Below, piece by piece: positions 15,487-24,112 of a DNA stretch of 53,665 bases (its first letter is position 1; each line of letters opens with the position of its first letter). Location: NCBI GenBank assembly GCA_947454235.1, contig CANGIY010000021.1, forward strand, positions 1 through 53,665, read 5' to 3'. This DNA is from Chitinophagaceae bacterium. GTDB taxonomy: Bacteria > Bacteroidota > Bacteroidia > Chitinophagales > Chitinophagaceae. The notes beneath the pieces are model-generated. The model did no database searches and was not told where the DNA came from. It saw nothing but the letters and a program-made list of their open reading frames with translations. A program made the position numbers and the translations under genes.

Positions 15487-16359
15487 CTAATTCGGACAAT
15501 AAGTGAGTTCCACCCAGCAGCTTTTCTCATTCACACCCAGCGCATCTTTCGCAGCACTGCTAATACCTATCACCGAATTAGAGTACAATTTGGTGTTTGG
15601 CAATGGAGCAAGCACCTTCACAAGTATTGTTTTATCGGTACCTGGATTATGTATTTTAATAACTGCACCCGGTTGTGTTGTGCTGTGGAATGCATAAAAC
15701 ACTTTGTTACTACCCGCCTTATCGAAAAATACTGCTGTTCCTTTTTCAACAATAGTATTCGTGCCATTCTTTGTTTGCGCATTGTATAAGCTATCAAGCT
15801 CTCCAAATGCATGGCGGGAAGTATCAACAACAGTTTTTACTGCTCCGCTTTTTCTCAACGAAGGGTAAGCAACTCCATCATTTACACCCAAGGTATCTCT
15901 TTCAAAAACCTTAACCCAACCCAAAAACAGCCGTTGTCCAATTTGCAGGGTGTTGCCTTTTAAGTTATTCCAAAGTACAAGGTCTTTTTTTTCAATATTA
16001 TCTAAAAGACTAATCAATGCGATATCATCTTTTTCTCTCACTTTGTAGTATACAGGTTCTTCGTGCTGAATGCCAAATGGCTCTTTAGTAGAATAATAGT
16101 TTGCTTTTTGTACCAATGGAATGTACAATTCAGTGCCAACAGCCAAAGTTTTGCGTGCATCGACCATGCTTGAACTCTCAATTTTCTCCTGAGTGCTGAA
16201 GTAGCGGCGGGCAATCATATTGACTGTTTCGCGCGATTTGAGGCTGTATTTAATTGCCAGTCCCGAACCCTTCCTTACGGCAAAAATGGTATCGCTGCTT
16301 TGAGCATTTGCCAAGGCAGGAACCAACATCAATAAAAATATCCAGAAATTCTTTGCCAT
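15487..16359 (-). CDS. LysM protein with C-terminal RlpA-like domain
   Basis: 290 residues. The signal peptide ends near ANAQ (residue 20). Two LysM-like modules follow at about 33-80 (SLKSRETVNMIARRYFSTQE ... GTELYIPLV) and about 103-150 (YYKVREKDDIALISLLDN ... LQIGQRLFLGW). The last 90 residues resemble the double-psi beta barrel of RlpA/expansin-like proteins ('GTAVFFDKAG ... VIKIHNPGTDKTILVKVL'). Such proteins bind peptidoglycan in the periplasm; whether this one is a lytic enzyme is unclear because the catalytic Asp and His cannot be assigned with confidence. It follows the methyltransferase gene but has its own promoter. Confidence 0.85.
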   Translation of the reverse strand: MAKNFWIFLLMLVPALANAQSSDTIFAVRKGSGLAIKYSLKSRETVNMIARRYFSTQEKIESSSMVDARKTLAVGTELYIPLVQKANYYSTKEPFGIQHEEPVYYKVREKDDIALISLLDNIEKKDLVLWNNLKGNTLQIGQRLFLGWVKVFERDTLGVNDGVAYPSLRKSGAVKTVVDTSRHAFGELDSLYNAQTKNGTNTIVEKGTAVFFDKAGSNKVFYAFHSTTQPGAVIKIHNPGTDKTILVKVLAPLPNTKLYSNSVIGISSAAKDALGVNEKSCWVELTYCPN

Positions 16360-16380
16360 AAAAGCAATTTATATTGAAAG

Positions 16381-16413
16381 CAAAAGTACAAAATTTATGC
16401 CGCCCTCACCGAA
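16381..16413 (-). promoter_or_regulatory. Promoter of the LysM/RlpA-like gene
   Basis: Minus strand TTCG (16410-16413, one mismatch to TTTG), 21 nt, then TACTTTTG (16381-16388), an exact TAnnTTTG. The box ends 21 nt before the ATG. Confidence 0.55.
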
Positions 16414-16425
16414 CGTAAGATAATG

Positions 16426-17799
16426 TTACGTTAAATCTGCATCAAAGTCAATCTCCATTCTTATGCGCCAGTGTTTTGGTAAATAATTATTCACCCTATT
16501 TCCCAAGGCTTTTACCCAGCCTAATCCGAGACCGCGATAAGTAATTAACTGCCACCCCCTTAAACTACTGTCAAACTCAAATTCTTCTTTTTTCAAAAAC
16601 CTGAGAGCATTTTCTCTGTCCAACTCGATGGCAGCAAGCGTTTTATTTCTATCAACACTCAAAGCCACTTCATGCGCCGGAAGCCATTCTTTTTGGGTGG
16701 GCTGCCCAATGTTCAATCCCGCCTTCTTGAAATACAAAGACTTAGAAAGCAAGTAAAAATCAGCTTCATGACTTGGGTAAATGGCGCAATACATATCCTT
16801 CACAGGGTTAATGAGGGTACTTTGTACATCCTTTGCAAGTAGGTGCATTGAAGCCTTTTTGATATCATCCAACTTCGCAGTTTTAAACTTCGGTTGTTTG
16901 TACAACGATTGTTCTTCTACCTTTCTGAAAGCAGCCAGATAAAACCCTTCTCCCTGCACCAAATGAGGGAAAAACCTATACCCCGGTGCTTTATTGGCTT
17001 TAGAGATTGTGGTTACAATATTCCACTCGGCGGGGGGATTCAATGCTACCCCTTCAAAACCTAAATCGGTGCATAACCAATCTGCAACGCCTTCATCTTC
17101 AATCTCAGAAAACGAGCATGTGGAATAAATCAGTATTCCATCTTTAGCAAGAGCCGGATATATATCAGATAAAATACGCTTTTGGCGGGCGGCACACAAT
17201 TGTACATTTTCTTCACTCCATTCTTTCAAAGCGCGTTCATCTTTCCTGAACAGGCCCGAGCCACTACACGGCGCATCAACCACAATCACATCAAAAAAAC
17301 CTTCCAATGTCGCAAAGTCAGCGGGATCGTTGTTGGTGACCCAATTGTTGGAATACCCCCACCGTACTACATTCTCTTCCAGTATTCCTGCACGCGTTTT
17401 AATCACCTCGTTAGATACCAATAAATCTTCAGGCGATAATAATGCAGCTAACAAAGTTGATTTTCCACCCGGTGCAGCACATAAGTCAAGCACCCTGATG
17501 CCTTTTTTATCAGACCTTACCTGATTAAAAGCATACTCAAGAAACATTGAAGAAGATTCCTGTACATAGTATGCCCCACCATGAAAAAACGGGTCGGTGG
17601 TAAACACAGGGCGGGCAGCAAGATTGAACCCACCCTTACACCACGGAACTCCAGAGCCTTCAAAAACAACATCATTCCCCTTTAACGGATGCAGCCTAAC
17701 AGATGTACCCGAACCTGAATCATGAGCGCGACAAAACAGCTCACTATTAACACCATCAATTTGTCCTACGTCTTTTAATATGGAATCAGGTAGCTGCAT
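16426..17799 (-). CDS. rRNA cytosine-C5 methyltransferase (RsmB/RsmF, NOL1/NOP2/Sun family)
   Basis: 457 residues. The SAM motif is VLDLCAAPGGKSTLL. The first conserved Cys is in VDAPCSGSGLFRKDE and the catalytic Cys is in IYSTCSFSEIEDE. The length and the C-terminal domain ending 'GWQLITYRGLGLGWVKALGNRVNNYLPKHWRI', a PUA-like tail, fit the RsmF subgroup, which modifies C1407 of 16S rRNA in E. coli. The exact target here is inferred. 'NYLP' and 'LGWVK' are typical RsmF C-terminal patterns. A box TACCTTTA lies 18 nt before the ATG. Confidence 0.93.
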   Translation of the reverse strand: MQLPDSILKDVGQIDGVNSELFCRAHDSGSGTSVRLHPLKGNDVVFEGSGVPWCKGGFNLAARPVFTTDPFFHGGAYYVQESSSMFLEYAFNQVRSDKKGIRVLDLCAAPGGKSTLLAALLSPEDLLVSNEVIKTRAGILEENVVRWGYSNNWVTNNDPADFATLEGFFDVIVVDAPCSGSGLFRKDERALKEWSEENVQLCAARQKRILSDIYPALAKDGILIYSTCSFSEIEDEGVADWLCTDLGFEGVALNPPAEWNIVTTISKANKAPGYRFFPHLVQGEGFYLAAFRKVEEQSLYKQPKFKTAKLDDIKKASMHLLAKDVQSTLINPVKDMYCAIYPSHEADFYLLSKSLYFKKAGLNIGQPTQKEWLPAHEVALSVDRNKTLAAIELDRENALRFLKKEEFEFDSSLRGWQLITYRGLGLGWVKALGNRVNNYLPKHWRIRMEIDFDADLT

Positions 17800-17968
17800 G
17801 TACTTCTATTATCAGGCTAAAGGTAAAAATGATTTTGCTTTTGGGGGTGATGTAGGGGAAATTGCAGGAAAATGAAGCCGACTTAATGTAAATTCAATCT
17901 TATGCTTTTGAATAACTTTGGATGAAATAAAATTTCAGACAATCATATAAGTAACTTAGAATGTAGGA

Positions 17969-18466
17969 ATGAGCAACTTTCGAATAACATATTTTTTAGT
18001 GTCGCTGTGCCTTTTGACTCAATGTTCGTTTTCATGGAGTCAAAATTCGATTGATACCTCTAGAAAAGTGTATCTCGTTTTCGATAGCTTACAGATGGCA
18101 ATTAAACAAAAAATTGACTCAGTAGGACGAATTAGTGCCGTGAAAGGAGTTTTTATCAAGTTAGAATTAGAACACAGAGAACACAGTTTAAAAGTAAAAC
18201 CAATTCACGAGTTTGAATTTAATTATAGCTTCACAATACCCTTAATAGTCTCGAAAAAAGAAGAATACATTCTCAAACATACAAATAGATTCATCAAAAT
18301 TCAAGACTCATTATACCCAGTATTTTTGTTTGGTGTAGATGATTTGTTTACCCTAAATTGGTTTCAACGCACATTTCTGTTAAGAAAAATCAATAACCAC
18401 AGATTTAAAAAATTCTCAAAACAGCCTCAAATTGTTGCAGACATTTACAGCAAACACATTTTTTAA
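17969..18466 (+). CDS. Small exported protein, paralogue of the next gene
   Basis: 165 residues with an N-terminal signal peptide (ITYFLVSLCLLTQCSFSWSQ). The body contains a region 'DSLYPVFLFGVDDLFTLNWFQ' that resembles 'KKLIPVYVGLFDDMFTLNSGQ' in the next gene, so the two are distant tandem paralogues. No known domain recognised. A TAACTTTG box (17913-17920) lies about 48 nt upstream. The region has lower GC than its neighbours, which could reflect recent acquisition. Confidence 0.65.
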   Translation: MSNFRITYFLVSLCLLTQCSFSWSQNSIDTSRKVYLVFDSLQMAIKQKIDSVGRISAVKGVFIKLELEHREHSLKVKPIHEFEFNYSFTIPLIVSKKEEYILKHTNRFIKIQDSLYPVFLFGVDDLFTLNWFQRTFLLRKINNHRFKKFSKQPQIVADIYSKHIF

Positions 18467-18603
18467 TCAAATAATTAAGAGTATTGTTAGTACGGATTTA
18501 TTCACAAACAAAAACACGATGGACTCACCTGAAAAGGGTCAATATTATCAGGCTGGCAAAACGCTTGAAACATTTTTCACAAACTTGGAACATATACTTT
18601 TCT

Positions 18604-19188
18604 ATGAAATCATCAAAAGGTATCACTACACGTAAAATTGCCATTACTGTAACTTCTTTGTTGCTTACTTTTTTTATCTACAGTTGTAAAACTGTAGCAA
18701 CTGGAATGAATCAAAGACAAATTGAATATAAAATCCCAAAAAGAGTTACCGCCTTAATTAAAAAACAAATTAAGCTTCATCCTGAATTCGATTCTTGTCG
18801 CGTAATTGAAATCAGAGCTCTTGGATCTTTAGGTAACGACTACAGAGCAAAAATTAAACCGAAAGACCAAGAATTCTCTTTCGATGTTTTACTTTATTTC
18901 GATAGGGATTTTAAACGTTTTGGGAAGGAACAATTTAATGTATCCACAAACTGTTACATTAATATTGAAAAGAAGCTGATACCTGTTTATGTAGGCCTTT
19001 TCGATGATATGTTCACCTTGAATTCCGGACAAATGAATACCAATCTATGGAAGTTATATGAACCTTTCATGAAAAAACGCAACGATTTTGGACCACATGG
19101 AATCAATCGCTATTCATCGATGGAAAGTTTTGTAATAAATGCAAGCTTAAAAAAAAGAGTAATATGCTATAGAATTAAGACAGATTAA
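18604..19188 (+). CDS. Small lipoprotein, paralogue of the preceding gene
   Basis: 194 residues from ATG 18604. I reject the longer frame from 18484 because the ATG at 18604 opens a lipoprotein signal ending FIYSCK (Cys near residue 22). The body has 'FSFDVLLYFDRDF' and the shared 'IPVYVGLFDDMFTLN' motif. No family recognised. The 137 bp between the two genes hold no convincing gene. It lies 95 bp upstream of a GT2 gene. Confidence 0.65.
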   Translation: MKSSKGITTRKIAITVTSLLLTFFIYSCKTVATGMNQRQIEYKIPKRVTALIKKQIKLHPEFDSCRVIEIRALGSLGNDYRAKIKPKDQEFSFDVLLYFDRDFKRFGKEQFNVSTNCYINIEKKLIPVYVGLFDDMFTLNSGQMNTNLWKLYEPFMKKRNDFGPHGINRYSSMESFVINASLKKRVICYRIKTD

Positions 19189-19283
19189 GATTGTGTAAGA
19201 AAATGCATCTTCCAAAGAAATTGTTTGTGTATTCGCAACATTCAGGTATTTTAGTCGGGCATCGAAAAACAAGGGAGCAAAAA

Positions 19284-20195
19284 ATGGCGAGCGTTTCAAT
19301 TATTACAGTCAATTTCAATCAAAAAGAAGTCACTGAAGCACTTCTGAATAGCATTGAACGATTGAATACTTTTAAGGCGCTTGAAATAATTGTGGTAGAC
19401 AATGCGAGTAAAGTAAATCCCATTCCCGAGTGGAAATCAAAATACCCTGAAATCAAATTCTGCCGCTCCGAAAAAAACCTGGGGTTTGCCGGGGGCAACA
19501 ACCTAGGCATGAAAGTAGCCGGTGGCGATTACTTGTTCTTCATTAACAACGATACCGAAATAACTGCAGGACTGATAGAAACACTGGCCAGCTACCTCGA
19601 CCAGAATCCTAAAGTGGGCATGGTTTCACCTAAAATTCTATACTATTCTGAACCCGATGTTATTCAGTATGTAGGCTTTACCCCCATGAATTTTATTACT
19701 TGCCGCAATAAGTGCATTGGGCAATTTGAAAAAGACAATGGGCAATATAATAACATCTCCGGTCCAACAGGATTTATACACGGTGCAGCAATGATGGTGC
19801 GCCGAGAAGCCATCATCAAGGCGGGGTTCATGCACGAAAACTATTTCCTGTACTATGAAGAAATGGACTGGTGCGAGAGAGTGAGAAATACCGGTTATGA
19901 AATACATGTAAACACCAATGTAACTATTTACCATAAAGAGTCTATTTCGGTGGGTGCCAAAAGCGCACTCAAAGAGTACTTCATGAACCGAAATAGGATA
20001 CTATTCATCAGGCGCAATGCGGGGTTCATGAATACATTCCTCTTTTATTGCTATTTTTTATGTATTGTCACGCCGAGGAACATTTTGAATTACATAAAAA
20101 GCGGCGATAGTAATTTTATAGGTGTGTTGCTGAAAGCCATAGTCTGGAATTTCACCCACAGCAAAAACAGCGAAGATTTAGGATATAAAATTTAA
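19284..20195 (+). CDS. Glycosyltransferase family 2 (rhamnosyltransferase-like)
   Basis: 303 residues from ATG 19284, preceded by a purine-rich AGGGAG; the frame is open further upstream but that part is not GT2-like. The GT-A core is 'SVSIITVNFNQKEVTEALL', 'EIIVVDNASK', 'NLGFAGGNNLGMKVA' and 'YLFFINNDTEI' (NND acts as the DxD-type metal site). The acceptor region has 'YYEEMDWCERV' (the ED motif). This pattern is that of WbbL-like rhamnosyl transferases. It probably builds a surface polysaccharide with the next gene, 21 bp downstream. Confidence 0.92.
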   Translation: MASVSIITVNFNQKEVTEALLNSIERLNTFKALEIIVVDNASKVNPIPEWKSKYPEIKFCRSEKNLGFAGGNNLGMKVAGGDYLFFINNDTEITAGLIETLASYLDQNPKVGMVSPKILYYSEPDVIQYVGFTPMNFITCRNKCIGQFEKDNGQYNNISGPTGFIHGAAMMVRREAIIKAGFMHENYFLYYEEMDWCERVRNTGYEIHVNTNVTIYHKESISVGAKSALKEYFMNRNRILFIRRNAGFMNTFLFYCYFLCIVTPRNILNYIKSGDSNFIGVLLKAIVWNFTHSKNSEDLGYKI

Positions 20196-20216
20196 CCCTC
20201 CCAAAAACAAACACGC

Positions 20217-21389
20217 ATGTCCATCAAATTATTCTGGATCAGCTTATTTATAGTGTTCTATGCCTTTGTGGGGTATGGCATTCTACTCTATTTCCTGGTG
20301 AAAATTAGAATCGCACTCAAGGGGCGAAGGAAAGCCATGGGCAGCGTTGACCAATTACCCACACTTACATTGGTAGTTGCAGCCTACAACGAGGAGGGTT
20401 ATATTGAAGATAAAATCAAGAATACACTGGAACTTAACTACCCAAAAGACAAACTTCAAATCATATTTGTAACTGACGGCAGCAACGATAAAACGCCCGA
20501 TTTAATAGCCCGCTACCCTCAAATAAAATTGATGCACCGACCTGAAAGGGCAGGAAAAATAGCGGCAGTTCACAGAGCTATGACCGAGGTGAGTACCGAA
20601 ATAGTTGTATTCACCGACGCAAATACATTTTTGAACAAAGAAGCGCTGGTTCGTATTGCCCTCCATTACAGCGACCCAACCGTTGGTGCTGTTTCAGGTG
20701 AAAAAAGGGTGAGCATCGAAGAAGTATCTGACGCAACTGCAGGTGAAGGTTTTTATTGGAAATACGAATCGAAACTGAAGACCTGGGATTCAGAACTGTA
20801 TTCTGTGGTGGGTGCTGCAGGTGAACTGTTCAGTGTACGCGCATCGCTCTATGTTCCTGTTGAAAAAGATACCATCCTCGACGACTTCATGATTTCGATG
20901 CTGATAGCAAAAAAGGGATATAGGATTGTGTACGAACCAATGGCGTATGCAACAGAAAGCGGATCAGAGAATATTAAAGAAGAATTGAAAAGAAAAGTAA
21001 GAATTGCGGCAGGTGGCATACAAAGTATTGTGCGTTTGAAATCACTGTTGTTCCCGCTCCCCTATTTTACACTTTCATTCCAGTACATCAGCCACCGCGT
21101 GTTGCGCTGGACTGTAACGCCATTTTTAATGATGCTGGCATTAGTGCTGAATGCATACATTATTTTCAAAGGAAATCACTCGCCTCTTTATCTTGTGTTG
21201 ATGGCGGGGCAGGTAGGATTTTATGGTGCTTCGCTAATGGGTTGGCTGCTTGAAAAAAGGCAAATAAAAGTGAAACTACTGTTCATACCTTACTATTTTT
21301 GTATGATGAACTACGCCGTAATTGCAGGCATTGGCAGGTACTTAAAAGGCAGCCAAAGTGCGGCGTGGGAAAAGAGCAAACGAAAATAA
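20217..21389 (+). CDS. Membrane glycosyltransferase family 2 (cellulose synthase-like)
   Basis: 390 residues. One N-terminal membrane helix (about 5-28) precedes the GT-A domain: 'LTLVVAAYNEEGYIEDKIKN', 'IIFVTDGSNDKT', 'VVFTDANTF' (DxN in the metal position) and 'ILDDFMISMLI' (the EDxxL-like acceptor site). Three to four C-terminal helices follow from about residue 290. This architecture resembles processive or single-step polymer synthases such as IcaA-type enzymes, but an intact QxxRW motif is not seen ('KRKVRIAAGG' occupies that area), so polymer synthesis is uncertain. Confidence 0.88.
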   Translation: MSIKLFWISLFIVFYAFVGYGILLYFLVKIRIALKGRRKAMGSVDQLPTLTLVVAAYNEEGYIEDKIKNTLELNYPKDKLQIIFVTDGSNDKTPDLIARYPQIKLMHRPERAGKIAAVHRAMTEVSTEIVVFTDANTFLNKEALVRIALHYSDPTVGAVSGEKRVSIEEVSDATAGEGFYWKYESKLKTWDSELYSVVGAAGELFSVRASLYVPVEKDTILDDFMISMLIAKKGYRIVYEPMAYATESGSENIKEELKRKVRIAAGGIQSIVRLKSLLFPLPYFTLSFQYISHRVLRWTVTPFLMMLALVLNAYIIFKGNHSPLYLVLMAGQVGFYGASLMGWLLEKRQIKVKLLFIPYYFCMMNYAVIAGIGRYLKGSQSAAWEKSKRK

Positions 21390-21401
21390 AACATCTTAAA
21401 A

Positions 21402-21833
21402 ATGAACAACATAATATCCATTGATCACCAGTTTGAAGTCCCTGTTTCAAAACTTTGGGAAGCAATTACTATGCCTACAGAAATGAAACAATGGTATTTT
21501 GATTGGGCTGACTTTAAAGCCGAACCGGGTTTCAAATTTACCTTCCCCGGCGGCCCGGCACCCGACAGGATGTACACCCACCTGTGTGAATTGAAGGAAG
21601 TGATACCTAATCAAAAACTGAGCTACTCATGGGCTTACGAGGGGTATGAAGGTTCGTCGTTGGTGACCTTTGAAATATCAGGAGATGAAGAAAGATGTAC
21701 ACTTCATTTTACGCACGAGGGCATCGATACATTCCCTGCTAGTAACCCCGACCTCGCTATTGCCAATTTTATTGAAGGCTGGAACCACATCATCAATTTT
21801 TCGCTCAATAACTTCCTGACACATAAAAATTAA
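21402..21833 (+). CDS. SRPBCC/AHSA1 domain protein
   Basis: 143 residues making one START-like ligand-binding fold: 'IDHQFEVPVSKLWEAITMPTEMKQWYF', 'GPAPDRMYTHLCELKEVIPN', 'YEGSSLVTFEI' and the C-terminal helix 'GWNHIINFSLNNFL'. These are typical of the AHSA1-like group, named after the Hsp90 co-chaperone, whose bacterial members bind small hydrophobic molecules with mostly unknown roles. It starts 12 bp after the GT2 stop and 7 bp before the esterase start, so it sits in an operon. Confidence 0.88.
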   Translation: MNNIISIDHQFEVPVSKLWEAITMPTEMKQWYFDWADFKAEPGFKFTFPGGPAPDRMYTHLCELKEVIPNQKLSYSWAYEGYEGSSLVTFEISGDEERCTLHFTHEGIDTFPASNPDLAIANFIEGWNHIINFSLNNFLTHKN

Positions 21834-21840
21834 TTAAGTC

Positions 21841-22572
21841 ATGAAATCGGTTTTATCGCTACTACTTTTTGCCTTTATGTTCGCAATGCCAACGGTTGCA
21901 CAAACCATTAAAGACGATGGCATGGGACTCAAGTATATTGAGCAAGTGCCTATGTTCGTTAACAAAGACACGAAATTGATAGTATTGGTGCATGGTCGCG
22001 GTGGTGATGAAACCAGCCTGTTTTCTAAAAAATCGGTACTGCCTGAAAACGCCATTGTTATTGCACCCCGTGGCCCTATTGATATGGGCGGCACAGCTTC
22101 TTTCGGCTGGTACAATGTTACCAATGGCAAGGAAGCACCTGAACCCGTTGAAGCAGAAGCCGAAAACAGCCGGGTAGCACTAGCAGCATTCATCAAAAAA
22201 ATGCAAAAAAAGTACCACATCAATGCTGAAAAAACTGTTGTTTGGGGCTTCAGTCAGGGCGGTGCCATGGCACTCTCAATGGTACTCACCTACCCCGATG
22301 TTGCTAAAACAGCAGTAAACACCAGTGGTAGAATTTTAGACCAGTTTGTACCTAAGTTTCAGCCTAAAACTGTATTGGAACATGTAATTGTATTTTCAGG
22401 ACATGGCACAAACGACAAATTGCTGCCGGTAAAATTTGCGAAGAACAACAAAGAAACTTTAGCTAAAAAGGGCGTGAACATCGAATTGCACGAGTACCCA
22501 ATAGGTCACGAACTTTCAGAAGCTGAGTTGAAAGACATCAAAGAATGGTTGAAAAATATGCCACAGGAGTAA
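21841..22572 (+). CDS. Exported alpha/beta hydrolase (phospholipase/carboxylesterase family)
   Basis: 243 residues with signal peptide 1-20 (FAFMFAMPTVAQ). The nucleophile elbow is GFSQGG (Ser near residue 138), the acid is probably in 'GHGTNDKLLP', and the His is in 'YPIGHELSE'. 'LVHGRGGDETSL' supplies the oxyanion region. The family hydrolyses esters of broad specificity. The natural substrate is unknown, and its location in the periplasm is inferred from the signal peptide. Last gene of the GT2/AHSA1 run before accC, which has its own promoter. Confidence 0.9.
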   Translation: MKSVLSLLLFAFMFAMPTVAQTIKDDGMGLKYIEQVPMFVNKDTKLIVLVHGRGGDETSLFSKKSVLPENAIVIAPRGPIDMGGTASFGWYNVTNGKEAPEPVEAEAENSRVALAAFIKKMQKKYHINAEKTVVWGFSQGGAMALSMVLTYPDVAKTAVNTSGRILDQFVPKFQPKTVLEHVIVFSGHGTNDKLLPVKFAKNNKETLAKKGVNIELHEYPIGHELSEAELKDIKEWLKNMPQE

Positions 22573-22602
22573 CTTTTTGGGGTCTGATTTCCTTTCAGTT
22601 AG

Positions 22603-22610
22603 TATCTTAG
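22603..22610 (+). promoter_or_regulatory. -7 box of the biotin carboxylase gene, leaderless
   Basis: TATCTTAG (one mismatch to TAnnTTTG) followed by CCCC and the ATG at 22615, a 4-nt gap. A TTTG at 22576-22579 is 23 nt upstream. This suggests transcription independent of the esterase gene. Confidence 0.5.
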
Positions 22611-22614
22611 CCCC

Positions 22615-24093
22615 ATGCAAAAAATACTTGTAGCCAATCGTGGAGAAATAGCTATGCGCGTTATGCGTACAGCAAGAGAAATGGGTATAAAAACTGTCGC
22701 TGTTTTTTCTGAAGCAGATAGAAATATGCCCTTTGTTCGTTATGCTGACGAAGCGATTTGCATAGGCCCTGCATTAAGTGCACAATCATACCTAAGAGGA
22801 GAAAAAATAATTGAAGTTGCAAAAATGACCGGAGCACAGGGCATTCACCCAGGCTATGGCTTTTTGAGTGAAAATGCTGCGTTCTCGCAAGCTTGCGACG
22901 ATGCCGGTATCACTTTTATTGGTCCAACTGCCTATTCCATCAATATGATGGGTGATAAAATATCGGCGAAGCAAGCTGCAAAGCACTTCAATGTACCAAT
23001 GGTACCGGGCACCGATCAACCTATTAAAGATGTTAACGAAGCCATTGAGTTAGGTAAAAAAATTGGTTACCCTATCCTTATTAAAGCATCAGCAGGTGGC
23101 GGTGGTAAAGGTATGAGGGTGGTTGAAAAAGAAGCAGACCTTGAACAACAAATGCAAATGGCGAAAAGCGAGGCACTCAGTGCTTTCGGCAACGACGCTG
23201 TTTTCATTGAAAAATATGTTGGTGCGCCAAGGCACATCGAAATCCAGCTTTTGGGCGATAAACACGGCAACTATGTTTACTTGTTTGAACGTGAATGTTC
23301 TATTCAAAGAAGGCACCAAAAATTGATTGAAGAGGCACCTTCGTGCTGCCTTACTCCAGACATCAGAAAAGCAATGGGCGAATGTGCCGTTGCGGTTGCA
23401 AGGGCATGTAAATACCATGGGGCTGGCACTGTAGAGTTTCTGGTTGACGAAAACCTGAATTTCTACTTCCTGGAAATGAACACACGCTTGCAGGTTGAAC
23501 ACTGCGTAACTGAAATGATTACCGGCGTTGACCTCGTGAAAGAACAAATCAATGTTGCGCGCGGCGAAAAACTGTCGTTCGGTCAGAATGATTTAAAAAT
23601 CAACGGACACGCTATTGAATTAAGGGTATGTGCTGAAAACCCATTGAATAATTTCTTACCTGATACAGGTACACTTGAAATGTACCAACCACCAAAAGGC
23701 CCGGGTGTAAGGGTTGACGATGGTTTTGAAGAAGGTCTTGAAGTGCCTATTTACTACGACAGCATGATTGCGAAATTGATTGCACACGCCGGTACACGCG
23801 ATGAGGCTATTGCAAGACTTTGCCGTGCTATTGATGAATATTATATCAAGGGCATCGCAAATACGCTGGAATTCGGAAAGTGGGCTGTTAATACTCCTGA
23901 ATTCAAAACAGGTCATTTCGATACCAAATTCATTGATAAAAACTTTAAACCTGAAATGTTGGTGACCGAAGATGCCAATGCAGAAAAAGCAGCTTCGGTA
24001 CTTGCTGCTTACTTATGGGGCAAGGACAAAGTAGCCACTGAAGCAGCACCTGCTAATAAAAGCATGAGCAAGTGGAAACTGAACAGAAGATAA
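22615..24093 (+). CDS. accC: Biotin carboxylase subunit of an acyl-CoA carboxylase
   Basis: 492 residues. Order: N-terminal biotin-carboxylase domain (KILVANRGEIAMRVMRTARE), ATP-grasp with glycine loop 'KASAGGGGKGMRVV', 'EKYVGAPRHIEIQLLGD' and the signature 'FLEMNTRLQVEH', then the C-terminal carboxylase domain to about residue 450. The extra tail ends 'SMSKWKLNRR', which resembles the C-terminus of PccA/AccA-type subunits of Bacteroidota rather than the shorter classical AccC. No biotin carrier or carboxyltransferase gene is nearby, so whether the complex makes malonyl- or methylmalonyl-CoA cannot be decided. There is no biotin-attachment domain in this protein. Confidence 0.93.
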   Translation: MQKILVANRGEIAMRVMRTAREMGIKTVAVFSEADRNMPFVRYADEAICIGPALSAQSYLRGEKIIEVAKMTGAQGIHPGYGFLSENAAFSQACDDAGITFIGPTAYSINMMGDKISAKQAAKHFNVPMVPGTDQPIKDVNEAIELGKKIGYPILIKASAGGGGKGMRVVEKEADLEQQMQMAKSEALSAFGNDAVFIEKYVGAPRHIEIQLLGDKHGNYVYLFERECSIQRRHQKLIEEAPSCCLTPDIRKAMGECAVAVARACKYHGAGTVEFLVDENLNFYFLEMNTRLQVEHCVTEMITGVDLVKEQINVARGEKLSFGQNDLKINGHAIELRVCAENPLNNFLPDTGTLEMYQPPKGPGVRVDDGFEEGLEVPIYYDSMIAKLIAHAGTRDEAIARLCRAIDEYYIKGIANTLEFGKWAVNTPEFKTGHFDTKFIDKNFKPEMLVTEDANAEKAASVLAAYLWGKDKVATEAAPANKSMSKWKLNRR

Positions 24094-24112
24094 GAAAAAC
24101 TAAAATAACCGA

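Noticed and set aside
18484-18603. 40-residue N-terminal extension of the lipoprotein at 18604
   Set aside because: The extension would bury the lipoprotein signal peptide; ATG 18604 gives a proper lipobox.
18432-18635. 67-residue frame between the two small paralogues
   Set aside because: It overlaps the end of one gene and the signal peptide of the next, with no start signal or recognisable sequence.
23089-23547. 152-residue frame antisense to accC
   Set aside because: It overlaps the conserved ATP-grasp core on the opposite strand; the accC frame fully explains the conservation.
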